This document shows, one piece after another, positions 1-5,246 of a DNA stretch of 5,246 bases. The DNA comes from Gammaproteobacteria bacterium (lineage in GTDB: Bacteria; Pseudomonadota; Gammaproteobacteria; Pseudomonadales; Azotimanducaceae). The notes under the pieces were generated by a model, which saw nothing but the letters and a program-made list of their open reading frames with translations, did not search any database and was not told the DNA's origin. The stretch covers positions 1 through 5,246 of the forward strand of contig JAPUJX010000413.1 of the NCBI GenBank assembly GCA_027295975.1. The letters run 5' to 3'. The position numbers and the translations under genes were made by a program. The stretch's first letter is position 1. Each line of letters begins with the position of its first letter.

Positions 1-1518
1 CTTGCCATTCAACACGGCGAGTTGACCCTGGCCGGGAAGCTTCTAGCCGATGTCACCGGCTCTCTGGGTTCGTTCGAAGATGCAACGGGTAACTACCGGC
101 CTTTCCTGACAATGGCAAAACTCTGTGCAGCGCAGGGTAACTTCATTTGCGCCGCTCACCGACTTATCGATGTGCAAGCTCCCGAAGAGGAGCGGCAAGT
201 CGTCCACGACCTGATCTGGTCACATATGAGTCAGGCGCCGGGTCTTTCCGCACGGCGTCAGGTGAAGCTGCAAACCGGAAAACGACTGGGGTGGTGGGAA
301 TTGAAATCCAGCATGCTCGAGAGCTTTTCGAGCACCGATCAGAGAATGAGGCTGGCGCGCTGGCGGAGCAGGTGGCCCGGCCATCCGGCCTTCAATCTGC
401 TCCCGACAATGCTGTTGCCCCAGAACGACCAGGAATGGCGACCTGAACATGTAGCCCTGTTACTGCCGCTCAGCGGACCCCTCGCCCGGGCTGGACGCGC
501 GGTTCGCGATGGGTTCATCTCCGCATACCTGCAAGGGCCATCCTCCGCCACGCCGAAGCAGACTACCGATTTTCGCATTTCCGTCTACGATAGTACTGCC
601 TCACCCCTGGCGATCGTTTACGAGCGGATTCTGGCTGACGGCGTGGATCTGGTCGTGGGACCGTTGAGCAAGCGTTCGCTGAGGGAATTCAACGACCTCA
701 ATCCCGAACTACCGGTACTGGGACTCAACTACCTGGAAGATCTCGAGGAGCCCGCGCAAAACCTCCTGCAGCTGGGTCTCGCCATCGAAGACGAAGCGGA
801 TACCCTGGTGAATCGTCTTCTGGCCGATGGTGTCGATCGATTGATCATCTTTCACAACGGTGAGGACTGGTCGCTCCGGGCAGTTGAACGTCTCGAGACT
901 CACTGGCCCTTTCACATGACCGTGCAGGCATTCAGAGACATCAAGACGATCACCGAAGCTGTAGGTCGAGCGATGCATGTGGATGTTAGCTCCGAGCGCC
1001 ATGTTGCCCTGAGTAAGCTGCTAGATCTGGAGCTCGAATTTCTGCCACGCGCCCGGGAGGACGTGGCTGCCATTGTCGTCCTGGTAAGCAACCTGGAAGC
1101 AACGGCTCTGGTACCGGCACTGAAGTTCCACTTCGCTGACGATCTGCCGGTGTATGCCAGTTCCCAAAGCGTGCGTGGTAAACAGTCCGACACACTTGGT
1201 CCCCTCGACGGCTTTCGCGTGATCGAGTTGCCGTGGCAACTTTTCGATGATCCTTTATACAAAGCGATGGCTGAGGTTTTTACGTTACCGATTAATCCTT
1301 TTGCCGCTTTATATGCGCTCGGGGTAGACGCGTTCCGGGTGAGCGACCGTCTTGTCGCCTTCACTCGAAACTCATCTGCCCATCTGCTCGGTAGTACCGG
1401 GATTCTTTCCCTCGATCACCAGCACCGATTTCGCCGGGAGCTAGCCTGGGGAGTAGTGATCCGCGGCAAACTCGTTGCGCTGCCGCTGCTGATCGAAGGG
1501 GAACAGGGGTCCGGTTGA
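1..1518 (+). CDS. lpoA: LpoA, outer-membrane lipoprotein activator of penicillin-binding protein 1A (5' end cut by window)
   Basis: LpoA is an outer-membrane lipoprotein that reaches across the periplasm to stimulate the transpeptidase activity of PBP1A in peptidoglycan synthesis. About 505 residues are visible. The frame is open to base 1, so the TTG at 22 is internal, and the signal peptide and lipobox lie off the left edge. Visible residues 1 to about 140 are the helical TPR-like N-terminal domain, seen only in part. From about residue 147 the periplasmic-binding-protein-like C-terminal domain begins with the family signature HVALLLPLSGPLARAG followed by VRDGF. Further family landmarks are DLVVGPLSK, LPVLGLNYL, the late NPFAALYALGVDAFR and the terminal GSTGILSLD...RRELAW. 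By comparison with the 678-residue E. coli protein I infer that roughly 90-100 residues are missing. The TGA stop overlaps the yraN start by 4 nt, which suggests translational coupling. The family call is firm; activation of PBP1A specifically is inferred from the family. Confidence 0.93.
   Translation, partial: LAIQHGELTLAGKLLADVTGSLGSFEDATGNYRPFLTMAKLCAAQGNFICAAHRLIDVQAPEEERQVVHDLIWSHMSQAPGLSARRQVKLQTGKRLGWWELKSSMLESFSSTDQRMRLARWRSRWPGHPAFNLLPTMLLPQNDQEWRPEHVALLLPLSGPLARAGRAVRDGFISAYLQGPSSATPKQTTDFRISVYDSTASPLAIVYERILADGVDLVVGPLSKRSLREFNDLNPELPVLGLNYLEDLEEPAQNLLQLGLAIEDEADTLVNRLLADGVDRLIIFHNGEDWSLRAVERLETHWPFHMTVQAFRDIKTITEAVGRAMHVDVSSERHVALSKLLDLELEFLPRAREDVAAIVVLVSNLEATALVPALKFHFADDLPVYASSQSVRGKQSDTLGPLDGFRVIELPWQLFDDPLYKAMAEVFTLPINPFAALYALGVDAFRVSDRLVAFTRNSSAHLLGSTGILSLDHQHRFRRELAWGVVIRGKLVALPLLIEGEQGSG
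1505..1509 (+). promoter_or_regulatory. Ribosome binding site for yraN
   Basis: AGGGG lies inside the last codons of lpoA, 5 nt before the TTG at 1515. It supports that TTG over a second in-frame TTG at 1530, which has no such motif at a good distance. Confidence 0.55.
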
Positions 1519-1904
1519 GGATCTCTTCGTTGACCACCTCAGAGGTTGGCGCCTGGGCCGAATCCGAGGCTCAAAGGTATCTCGAAACTCGTGGGCTCAA
1601 ATTTGTGAAGCGAAATTTTCACTGCAAATTCGGGGAGATCGATCTCGTCATGCTCGACGGCGATATCATCGTGTTCGTCGAGGTCCGTTATCGCGCGAAC
1701 AATCACTTCGGCACAGGATTCGAAACCATCACAAACGCAAAGCAGCGACGTCTGGCTACCGCGGCCGGTTCATTCCTTGCCCGACACCGCCGCTTATCCA
1801 ACCGCTGTGCGAGATTTGACGTGGTGTCCGTCTCCGGGCGAAACTACCACCCAAGTTTGCTGTGGATTCGCGATGCTTTTCAAAACCCGTACCCTCCTCC
1901 ATAG
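1515..1904 (+). CDS. yraN: YraN, UPF0102 nuclease-fold protein
   Basis: This 129-residue protein has the usual length of the UPF0102/YraN family, which has a restriction-endonuclease-like (Holliday-junction-resolvase-like) fold. Its biochemical role is not well established. The core motif is clear: G40-E41-I-D43-L-V, then FVEVRYR at about 54-60. E41, D43 and E56 are the candidate metal-binding acidic residues. Many relatives have EVK where this one has EVR; as I recall it, the E. coli protein also has EVRYR. The C-terminal landmarks RFDVV (100-104) and WIRDAF (117-122) are present. The start is a TTG overlapping the lpoA stop (TTGA), preceded by AGGGG; a TTG 15 nt further in is the alternative. 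The last 32 nt also encode the start of dolP in another frame. The family call is firm, but the function is open. Confidence 0.92.
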   Translation: MRISSLTTSEVGAWAESEAQRYLETRGLKFVKRNFHCKFGEIDLVMLDGDIIVFVEVRYRANNHFGTGFETITNAKQRRLATAAGSFLARHRRLSNRCARFDVVSVSGRNYHPSLLWIRDAFQNPYPPP

Positions 1905-2454
1905 TGCAGCCACCAAGGGAGTCAGGCCGCTGGTTGTGCTGTTCTGGCTCTCGTTGACCGCTTGCGCGACTTTCTCCAGCGACCCCCGTGCTCGAACGCC
2001 GGGAACGATCATTGACGACCAGGTCATCGAGAGTCTGGTCAAACGTGAAATCAAGAAAAGTGATCCCGGATTCGATAGCGCTCACCTCGTTGCCGTCAGC
2101 TACAACGGAGTGCTGCTGCTGGCGGGCCAGGTTGCTTCCGAGGACCTGAAAACCCACGCGTACCAGGTCGCGGAAGGAATTGATAAAATCAGGAAAATTC
2201 ACAATGAAATCGAGGTTGGAGGCCCTATCTCATACGTGGCTCGCACCAATGACAGTTGGCTCACTGGTAAGGTCAAAACCAAGCTGCTTGCGGACAAGCG
2301 GGTGAATGCCAACCGGGTGAAGGTGGTAACGGAAAACGGGGTGGTCTATCTCCTGGGCCTGTTACCACGTCAACAAGCCGACGACACGGTCACAATCGCC
2401 AGATCCGTCTACGGCGTGCAAAAAATAGTGAAGGTTTTCGAATACCTCGATTGA
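1873..2454 (+). CDS. dolP: DolP (YraP), dual BON-domain outer-membrane lipoprotein
   Basis: DolP is an outer-membrane lipoprotein that binds anionic phospholipid, gathers at the division site, and in E. coli supports envelope integrity and the BAM machinery. The 193-residue product matches the family length (about 191 in E. coli). A fairly long basic n-region (K4, R6, K15, R18) and a hydrophobic stretch at 20-28 lead to the lipobox L28-T-A-C31. The +2 residue is Ala, so the Lol system should send it to the outer membrane. BON domain 1 spans about 46-116, with the core YNGVLLLAGQV. BON domain 2 spans about 125-193, with NDSWLTGKVKTKLL, TENGVVYLLGL and a final GVQKIVKVFEYLD. W129 matches the conserved Trp region of BON2. 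ATG 1873 is chosen because it is the only start giving a complete signal peptide; the frame stays open upstream to a TTG at 1777, but that extension lies inside yraN. No good Shine-Dalgarno is visible, so coupling to yraN is likely. Confidence 0.92.
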   Translation: MLFKTRTLLHSAATKGVRPLVVLFWLSLTACATFSSDPRARTPGTIIDDQVIESLVKREIKKSDPGFDSAHLVAVSYNGVLLLAGQVASEDLKTHAYQVAEGIDKIRKIHNEIEVGGPISYVARTNDSWLTGKVKTKLLADKRVNANRVKVVTENGVVYLLGLLPRQQADDTVTIARSVYGVQKIVKVFEYLD

Positions 2455-2478
2455 CAGCGAAGTGAGAGGATCGGGGTT
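2455..2478. other. 24-nt convergent junction between dolP and sspB
   Basis: The stop codons of the plus-strand dolP and minus-strand sspB face each other across 24 nt. I see no stem followed by a T-run on either strand here, so no intrinsic terminator can be placed between the two operons. Read-through with antisense overlap, or Rho-dependent termination, is an inference. Confidence 0.7.
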
Positions 2479-2874
2479 CTATTTTACGACCTTCAGATGA
2501 TCTCCTGGTCGTGCGGGTCGGTTTCCAGATTCGACTTTGGAATCATCTCCGGAATCCATTTCGAACACCATGCCTTCGCCGGTTTCCTTCGCATAAATTG
2601 TCAGGATGTTGGCAATGGGTGCGGATACCGCAAAAGGGTTTCCCGAAAACCGCCCCTCAAAGGTGAGCACCTCGTTGCCGAGCGCCAGGTTATGTACCGC
2701 CAGAGGTGAAATGTTCAATATGATCCTGCCCTCACTCACGAATTCTCCCGGCACCACAACCTGCTCTGAATTCGCCGCGACGACGACGTATGGCGTCAGG
2801 TTGCTGTCGACGATCCAGTCATAAAGCGCCCGCAGGAGGTAGGGGCGTTTCGACTTTGGCGAGTTGGGGGCCAT
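2479..2874 (-). CDS. sspB: SspB, specificity adaptor for the ClpXP protease
   Basis: SspB binds the ssrA degradation tag on products of stalled ribosomes, and some other substrates such as RseA, and tethers them to ClpX for degradation. The product has 131 residues. The folded substrate-binding domain (about 9-105) carries the family signatures RPYLLRALYDWIVDSNLTP at 10-28, GRIILNISPLAVHNL at 49-63, a variable strand with GRFSGNPF at 74-81, and ILTIYAKETGEGMVFE at 90-105. A flexible acidic linker follows. The final residues HLKVVK at 126-131 match the ClpX-docking (XB) end of E. coli SspB, which ends LRVVK. E. coli SspB has 165 residues; nearly all the difference is in the linker, here only about 20 residues. 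The start is ATG at 2874; the frame is open further upstream into sspA, but that extension does not look like SspB. The Shine-Dalgarno is weak (GAGA, 8 nt upstream). It lies 44 nt downstream of sspA, probably on the same transcript. Confidence 0.94.
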   Translation of the reverse strand: MAPNSPKSKRPYLLRALYDWIVDSNLTPYVVVAANSEQVVVPGEFVSEGRIILNISPLAVHNLALGNEVLTFEGRFSGNPFAVSAPIANILTIYAKETGEGMVFEMDSGDDSKVESGNRPARPGDHLKVVK

Positions 2875-2918
2875 GAGAGTAATCTCTGTTGAGGTCCGGA
2901 TATCGGACCGATCGGGCG
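2875..2918 (-). other. sspA-sspB spacer with a GC-rich hairpin
   Basis: Bases 2893-2909 form a perfect 6-bp stem, GGTCCG / CGGACC, around a 5-nt loop (ATATC on the transcribed strand). The stem is not followed by a U-run, so it is not a standard terminator. A second small inverted repeat, GAGA/TCTC at 2875-2886, abuts the sspB start codon and includes the only Shine-Dalgarno-like bases. The repeats are seen directly; a role in translation or transcript processing is inference. Confidence 0.45.
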
Positions 2919-3551
2919 CTATTCGCGCATTTCCAGTTCCAACTCCGTAAGGCTTGTGCGGAAGGTTTCGCGTTCGAAGATCGTCTGCATGTATTTCTGC
3001 AGAGGTTTCGTCGATCTTTCGGGCAACGTGATGTCCACACACTTCAATCGCCACAATATAGGTGCGACGCAACAATCCACCAGGGTGAATTCTTCATACA
3101 TGAAGTACGGCTTTTCAGAGAAGATCGGCGCGATACTCACGATGCTCTCCCGCAGTTCTTTGCGCGCTTTCGTGAGCATGGTTTCCCGCCCCTTACCAGC
3201 CATCAGAAGATCCAACCGACCGCTCCACTCCTTCTCGACGCGGGTGATCCACAACCTCGAGAGAGCCCGCTGCACCGGATAAACCGGCAACAGCGGCGGA
3301 TGAGGAAAACGTTCGTCCAAATACTCCATGATTACGTTCGCTTCATAGAGCACCAGGTCTCGGTCCAGTAGTGTGGGCAGGCTGTTGTACGGATTGATCT
3401 CCGCCAGGGTTTCAGGTTTGTCGCCAGGATCGACATCCACCATATCAAACGCGACGCCCTTCTCTGCAAGGACCATTCTTACCCGATGGGAGTAGTGATC
3501 CTTTGCGTCGGAAAAAAAAGTCATCGACGTTCGTTTTGTAACTACGCTCAT
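2919..3551 (-). CDS. sspA: SspA, stringent starvation protein A (GST-fold, RNA polymerase-associated)
   Basis: SspA binds RNA polymerase holoenzyme and alters promoter choice in stationary phase and stress. In E. coli it lowers H-NS levels and supports acid tolerance and phage P1 late transcription. The 210-residue product matches the family (212 in E. coli). The N-terminal thioredoxin-like GST domain spans about 9-86, with MTFFSDAKDHYSHRVRMVLAEKG, NPYNSLPTLLDRDLVLYEA and IMEYLDERFPHPPLLPVYP. The helical C-terminal domain follows, with KPYFMYEEFTLVDCCVAPILWRL and the end LTELELEMRE. The surface P83-H84-P85 motif, needed for activity in E. coli SspA, is intact. SspA proteins keep the fold but lack glutathione transferase activity. 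ATG 3551 is well supported by an AAGG 6 nt upstream. The gene lies 67 nt after petC and 44 nt before sspB, the usual order in bc1-containing gammaproteobacteria. Confidence 0.96.
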   Translation of the reverse strand: MSVVTKRTSMTFFSDAKDHYSHRVRMVLAEKGVAFDMVDVDPGDKPETLAEINPYNSLPTLLDRDLVLYEANVIMEYLDERFPHPPLLPVYPVQRALSRLWITRVEKEWSGRLDLLMAGKGRETMLTKARKELRESIVSIAPIFSEKPYFMYEEFTLVDCCVAPILWRLKCVDITLPERSTKPLQKYMQTIFERETFRTSLTELELEMRE

Positions 3552-3556
3552 TATTT

Positions 3557-3563
3557 ACCTTTT
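3557..3563 (-). promoter_or_regulatory. Ribosome binding site for sspA
   Basis: On the minus strand AAAAGGT lies with its AAGG core 6 nt before the ATG at 3551. This is the clearest Shine-Dalgarno sequence in the window. Confidence 0.65.
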
Positions 3564-3577
3564 CGTGATGGGGTGCA

Positions 3578-3593
3578 GTCGGTTGCAACCAAC
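3578..3593. repeat. Palindrome in the petC-sspA spacer, possible operator
   Basis: GGTTGCAACC at 3581-3590 is a perfect 10-bp palindrome. With one mismatched pair (3580/3591) it extends to 16 bp (3578-3593). It lies 27 nt or more upstream of the sspA start. It has no T-run after it on either strand, so it is not an intrinsic terminator. A regulator binding site for separate control of sspA is possible. A weak promoter-like pair on the minus strand, TTGAAC then 17 nt then TGCAAC, runs into this palindrome, but the -10 match is poor. Confidence 0.3.
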
Positions 3594-3618
3594 ACTTCTT
3601 GATTGTTCAAAAATCGAA

Positions 3619-4353
3619 TTAGTGAACTTCTTTCGAATACTCGCGACCTAACAGGAAAGTCAACACATAAAGTACAACGAGGAACAACAGCACGTACACA
3701 CCGAGCCGGTGTCGCTCCAACCTGCTGGGTTCACCTGTGTAGAACAGGAAGTTTGCGATGTCGTACGCCGCCCGATCAAAATCTTCGGCACTGTACAACC
3801 CACCTTCTTCCGTAACCAGTTCGCAATCTCCCGCCTCGTCCGTATTGCCCCCGCCAGGGGACGTGCAGAATTGAAGCCCCTGCAGATCCATCATCACATG
3901 GGGCATTCCAACATTGGGAAACACCTTGTTGTTGACACCGAAAGGTCGCGAAGTGTCGACGTAAAACGTCGTCAAGTAGTTGTATATCCATGTGGGATCA
4001 CGAACCCGCGCCACCATCGTGAGGTCGGGGGGTGGAGCGCCAAACCATGATTTCGCTTGTTCGGGGTCCATCGCCGAGACCATCAGTTCCCCAATCTTGC
4101 GACCCGTGAATACCAGGTTTTCCACTGCAATGTCCCGAGGAATGCCCAGATCGCTCGTCGTACGCCCGTAGCGCTGATACTTCAACGAGTGACATCCCAG
4201 GCAATAGTTGAGGTACAGGCGAAACCCGCGTTGTAACGAGGGTAGGTTTTCGAGATCCGGTGTCATTTCCTTCATCTTCCAATCGCTGGCAGAGGAAGCC
4301 GCCGCCAGTCCAGGCACAACCAGACACATCGCAACAAACAGCCGGATGTTCAT
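3619..4353 (-). CDS. petC: Cytochrome c1, heme subunit of the ubiquinol-cytochrome c reductase (bc1) complex
   Basis: Cytochrome c1 takes electrons from the Rieske protein and passes them to a soluble or membrane-bound cytochrome c on the periplasmic side. The 244-residue precursor starts with a Sec signal peptide (hydrophobic 5-18, likely cleavage near AAA/SSA around 19-22). The heme c site is C51-L-G-C54-H55, followed by SLKYQRYGR. The family motif GAPPPDLTMVAR lies at 105-116. M150 in PNVGMPHVM is the likely sixth heme ligand. C163 and C177 could form a disulfide, as a cysteine pair does in some bacterial c1 proteins. YDIANFLFYTGEP at 197-209 precedes a single C-terminal membrane anchor (about 217-235), and the short cytoplasmic tail ends REYSKEVH. 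ATG 4353 is chosen because it gives a proper signal peptide and lies 2 nt after the petB stop. The longer frame from 4446 overlaps petB and adds nothing recognisable. Co-translation with petB is likely. Confidence 0.95.
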   Translation of the reverse strand: MNIRLFVAMCLVVPGLAAASSASDWKMKEMTPDLENLPSLQRGFRLYLNYCLGCHSLKYQRYGRTTSDLGIPRDIAVENLVFTGRKIGELMVSAMDPEQAKSWFGAPPPDLTMVARVRDPTWIYNYLTTFYVDTSRPFGVNNKVFPNVGMPHVMMDLQGLQFCTSPGGGNTDEAGDCELVTEEGGLYSAEDFDRAAYDIANFLFYTGEPSRLERHRLGVYVLLFLVVLYVLTFLLGREYSKEVH

Positions 4354-4355
4354 CT

Positions 4356-5246
4356 TCAGGTCACCCGGTCCGGTACCGGTTTCGTACGCTCTGCCTGCGT
4401 GTACCAGGGCATCAGCATGAAGTAAGCGAAATAGAGAACCGTACACACCTGAGCCAGTACAGTCGCTGCTTTGGAAGGCGCGATGGTGCCGAGATAACCG
4501 AGAATGAAAAAGCTGACGATGAACAAGCCGAGCATTACCTTCGAAGCCAGACCTTTGTAACGCAGGGACTTCACGGGGCTGCGATCCAGCCAGGGTAATA
4601 CCGCAGGGATCATAATGGCGCCGCCCATCACCACCAGACCCCAGAACTTGGCAGGCATGCCCAGAAGTGGGTAGGTCGACGCGCGCAACATGGCGTAGAA
4701 AGGGGTGTAATACCAGACCGGGGCGATGTGGTCCGGAGTCACCAGCGGATTGGCAACTTCGAAGTTGGGCTTCTCTATGAAATATCCACCCATTTCCGGG
4801 GCAAAGAAAACGACGACACAGAATATGAACAGAAACGCCACGGTCGCCGGGATGTCGTGCCCTACGGTGTAATAGGGATGGAAAGGAATGCCGTCCAACG
4901 GAATACCATTGGCATCCTTGTTTTTCTTGATCTCAATCCCATCGGGGTTGTTCGAACCGACGTGATGTAATGCCACGATGTGCACGAACACGAGCATGAC
5001 CAGCACCAGTGGCAACGCCACCACATGCAGCGCAAAAAAACGATTCAGGGTGACTTCCGACATGAGGAAATCGCCTCGAACCCACTCCATGAGGTCGGCT
5101 CCAACCAGCGGGATCGCACCCGCCAGAGAGATGATCACCTGCGCGCCCCAGTAGGACATATTTCCCCAGGGAAGCAAATAGCCGGCGAACCCCTCGAGCA
5201 TCAGGACGATGAAAATGGCCATGCCGATCAACCACAGGAGTTCCCG
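4356..5246 (-). CDS. petB: Cytochrome b subunit of the bc1 complex (N-terminal part beyond the window)
   Basis: Cytochrome b is the membrane core of ubiquinol-cytochrome c reductase. It carries hemes bL and bH and the Qo and Qi quinone sites. The 296 visible residues are open to the window edge, so the TTG at 5231 is internal. Helices A and B, with the first histidine ligand pair, are missing. Visible are helix C with GYLLPWGNMSYWGAQVI (22-38) and helix D with the second ligand pair H74 and H89. SNNPDG (98-103) follows, then a loop KKNKDANGIPLDGIPFHPYYTV (107-128) that I recall as typical of beta/gammaproteobacteria. The Qo motif is P176-V-W-Y179, where mitochondria have PEWY. DRSPVKSLRYKG (221-232) leads into the last helices, and the end is KPVPDRVT. 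It is a full-length single-chain cytochrome b C-terminus, not the split b6/IV form. petC starts 2 nt after its stop. petA (Rieske) is expected upstream, off the right edge. Confidence 0.96.
   Translation of the reverse strand, partial: RELLWLIGMAIFIVLMLEGFAGYLLPWGNMSYWGAQVIISLAGAIPLVGADLMEWVRGDFLMSEVTLNRFFALHVVALPLVLVMLVFVHIVALHHVGSNNPDGIEIKKNKDANGIPLDGIPFHPYYTVGHDIPATVAFLFIFCVVVFFAPEMGGYFIEKPNFEVANPLVTPDHIAPVWYYTPFYAMLRASTYPLLGMPAKFWGLVVMGGAIMIPAVLPWLDRSPVKSLRYKGLASKVMLGLFIVSFFILGYLGTIAPSKAATVLAQVCTVLYFAYFMLMPWYTQAERTKPVPDRVT

Noticed and set aside
912..1364. A 150-codon open frame on the minus strand inside lpoA
   Set aside because: It lies wholly antisense to the recognisable LpoA C-terminal domain. 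Its Ser/Arg/Thr-rich product resembles no family and reads as a shadow frame.
1777..1872. N-terminal extension of dolP to the TTG at 1777
   Set aside because: It would add 32 residues before the signal peptide and bury the lipoprotein signal. The extension is only yraN read in another frame.
1756..2202. A 148-codon minus-strand frame across the yraN-dolP junction
   Set aside because: It is antisense to two recognised genes, its composition is low in information, and no motif is visible.
2432..2447. Imperfect palindrome in the dolP 3' end with a T-run beyond it on the minus strand, a possible sspB terminator
   Set aside because: The stem is weak (AGGT/ACCT around an A:A mismatch and TTCGAA), and the T-run begins several nt after it. 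It is also coding sequence for the DolP C-terminus.
2486..2512. Inverted repeat ACGACC / GGTCGT in the sspB tail, a possible dolP terminator
   Set aside because: The loop is 15 nt and no T-run follows the stem on either strand. The T-rich bases lie on the wrong side.
2889..3371. A 160-codon open frame on the plus strand antisense to sspA
   Set aside because: sspA is beyond doubt in this stretch. The antisense product is His/Arg/Phe-rich with no domain, and no ribosome site supports it.
1..5246. A novel defence, mobile or biosynthetic system
   Set aside because: All seven genes belong to well-known housekeeping families in a familiar gammaproteobacterial order. There are no repeats, integrase or transposase remnants, or unknown genes.

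Overview
The window is ordinary, densely coded chromosome from a gammaproteobacterium. It holds seven genes in two convergent blocks. Three things point to this group: an LpoA/YraN/DolP envelope cluster, an SspA/SspB pair, and a ubiquinol-type cytochrome bc1 operon placed directly upstream of sspA. From memory, Pseudomonas has this same block (petA-petB-petC-sspA-sspB facing dolP-gmhA-yraN-lpoA). E. coli has the lpoA-yraN-diaA-dolP and sspA-sspB parts but no bc1 complex. Base composition is moderately GC-rich and looks even throughout. I see no insertion sequence, tRNA, rRNA, CRISPR array or prophage gene. The species cannot be fixed from this window.

Plus strand, 1-2454. The 3' part of lpoA (activator of a peptidoglycan synthase, cut by the left edge) is followed with a 4-nt overlap by yraN (UPF0102, nuclease-fold protein). 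yraN is followed with a 32-nt overlap by dolP/yraP (two-BON-domain outer-membrane lipoprotein). The three are almost certainly one transcription unit for cell-envelope maintenance. The SIS-domain gene (gmhA/diaA) that usually sits between yraN and dolP is absent.

Minus strand, 5246-2479. Reading leftwards, the order is petB (cytochrome b, N-terminus cut by the right edge), petC (cytochrome c1, 2 nt after petB), sspA (GST-fold RNA polymerase-associated protein, 67 nt after petC) and sspB (ClpXP adaptor, 44 nt after sspA). petB and petC encode the electron-transfer core of the bc1 complex, and petA (Rieske protein) is expected just beyond the right edge. sspA and sspB are stringent/stationary-phase regulators: one acts on RNA polymerase, the other on proteolysis of tagged proteins.

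The two blocks meet tail to tail at 2455-2478 with only 24 nt between stop codons and no convincing terminator. There is no gene-free stretch longer than 67 nt. I found no undescribed system. The points most worth checking are the missing gmhA/diaA with the resulting yraN-dolP overlap, the SspB tail that is short but keeps its ClpX-binding end, a hairpin in the sspA-sspB spacer, a palindrome in the petC-sspA spacer, and the Qo-site and heme-spacing variants of cytochrome b.
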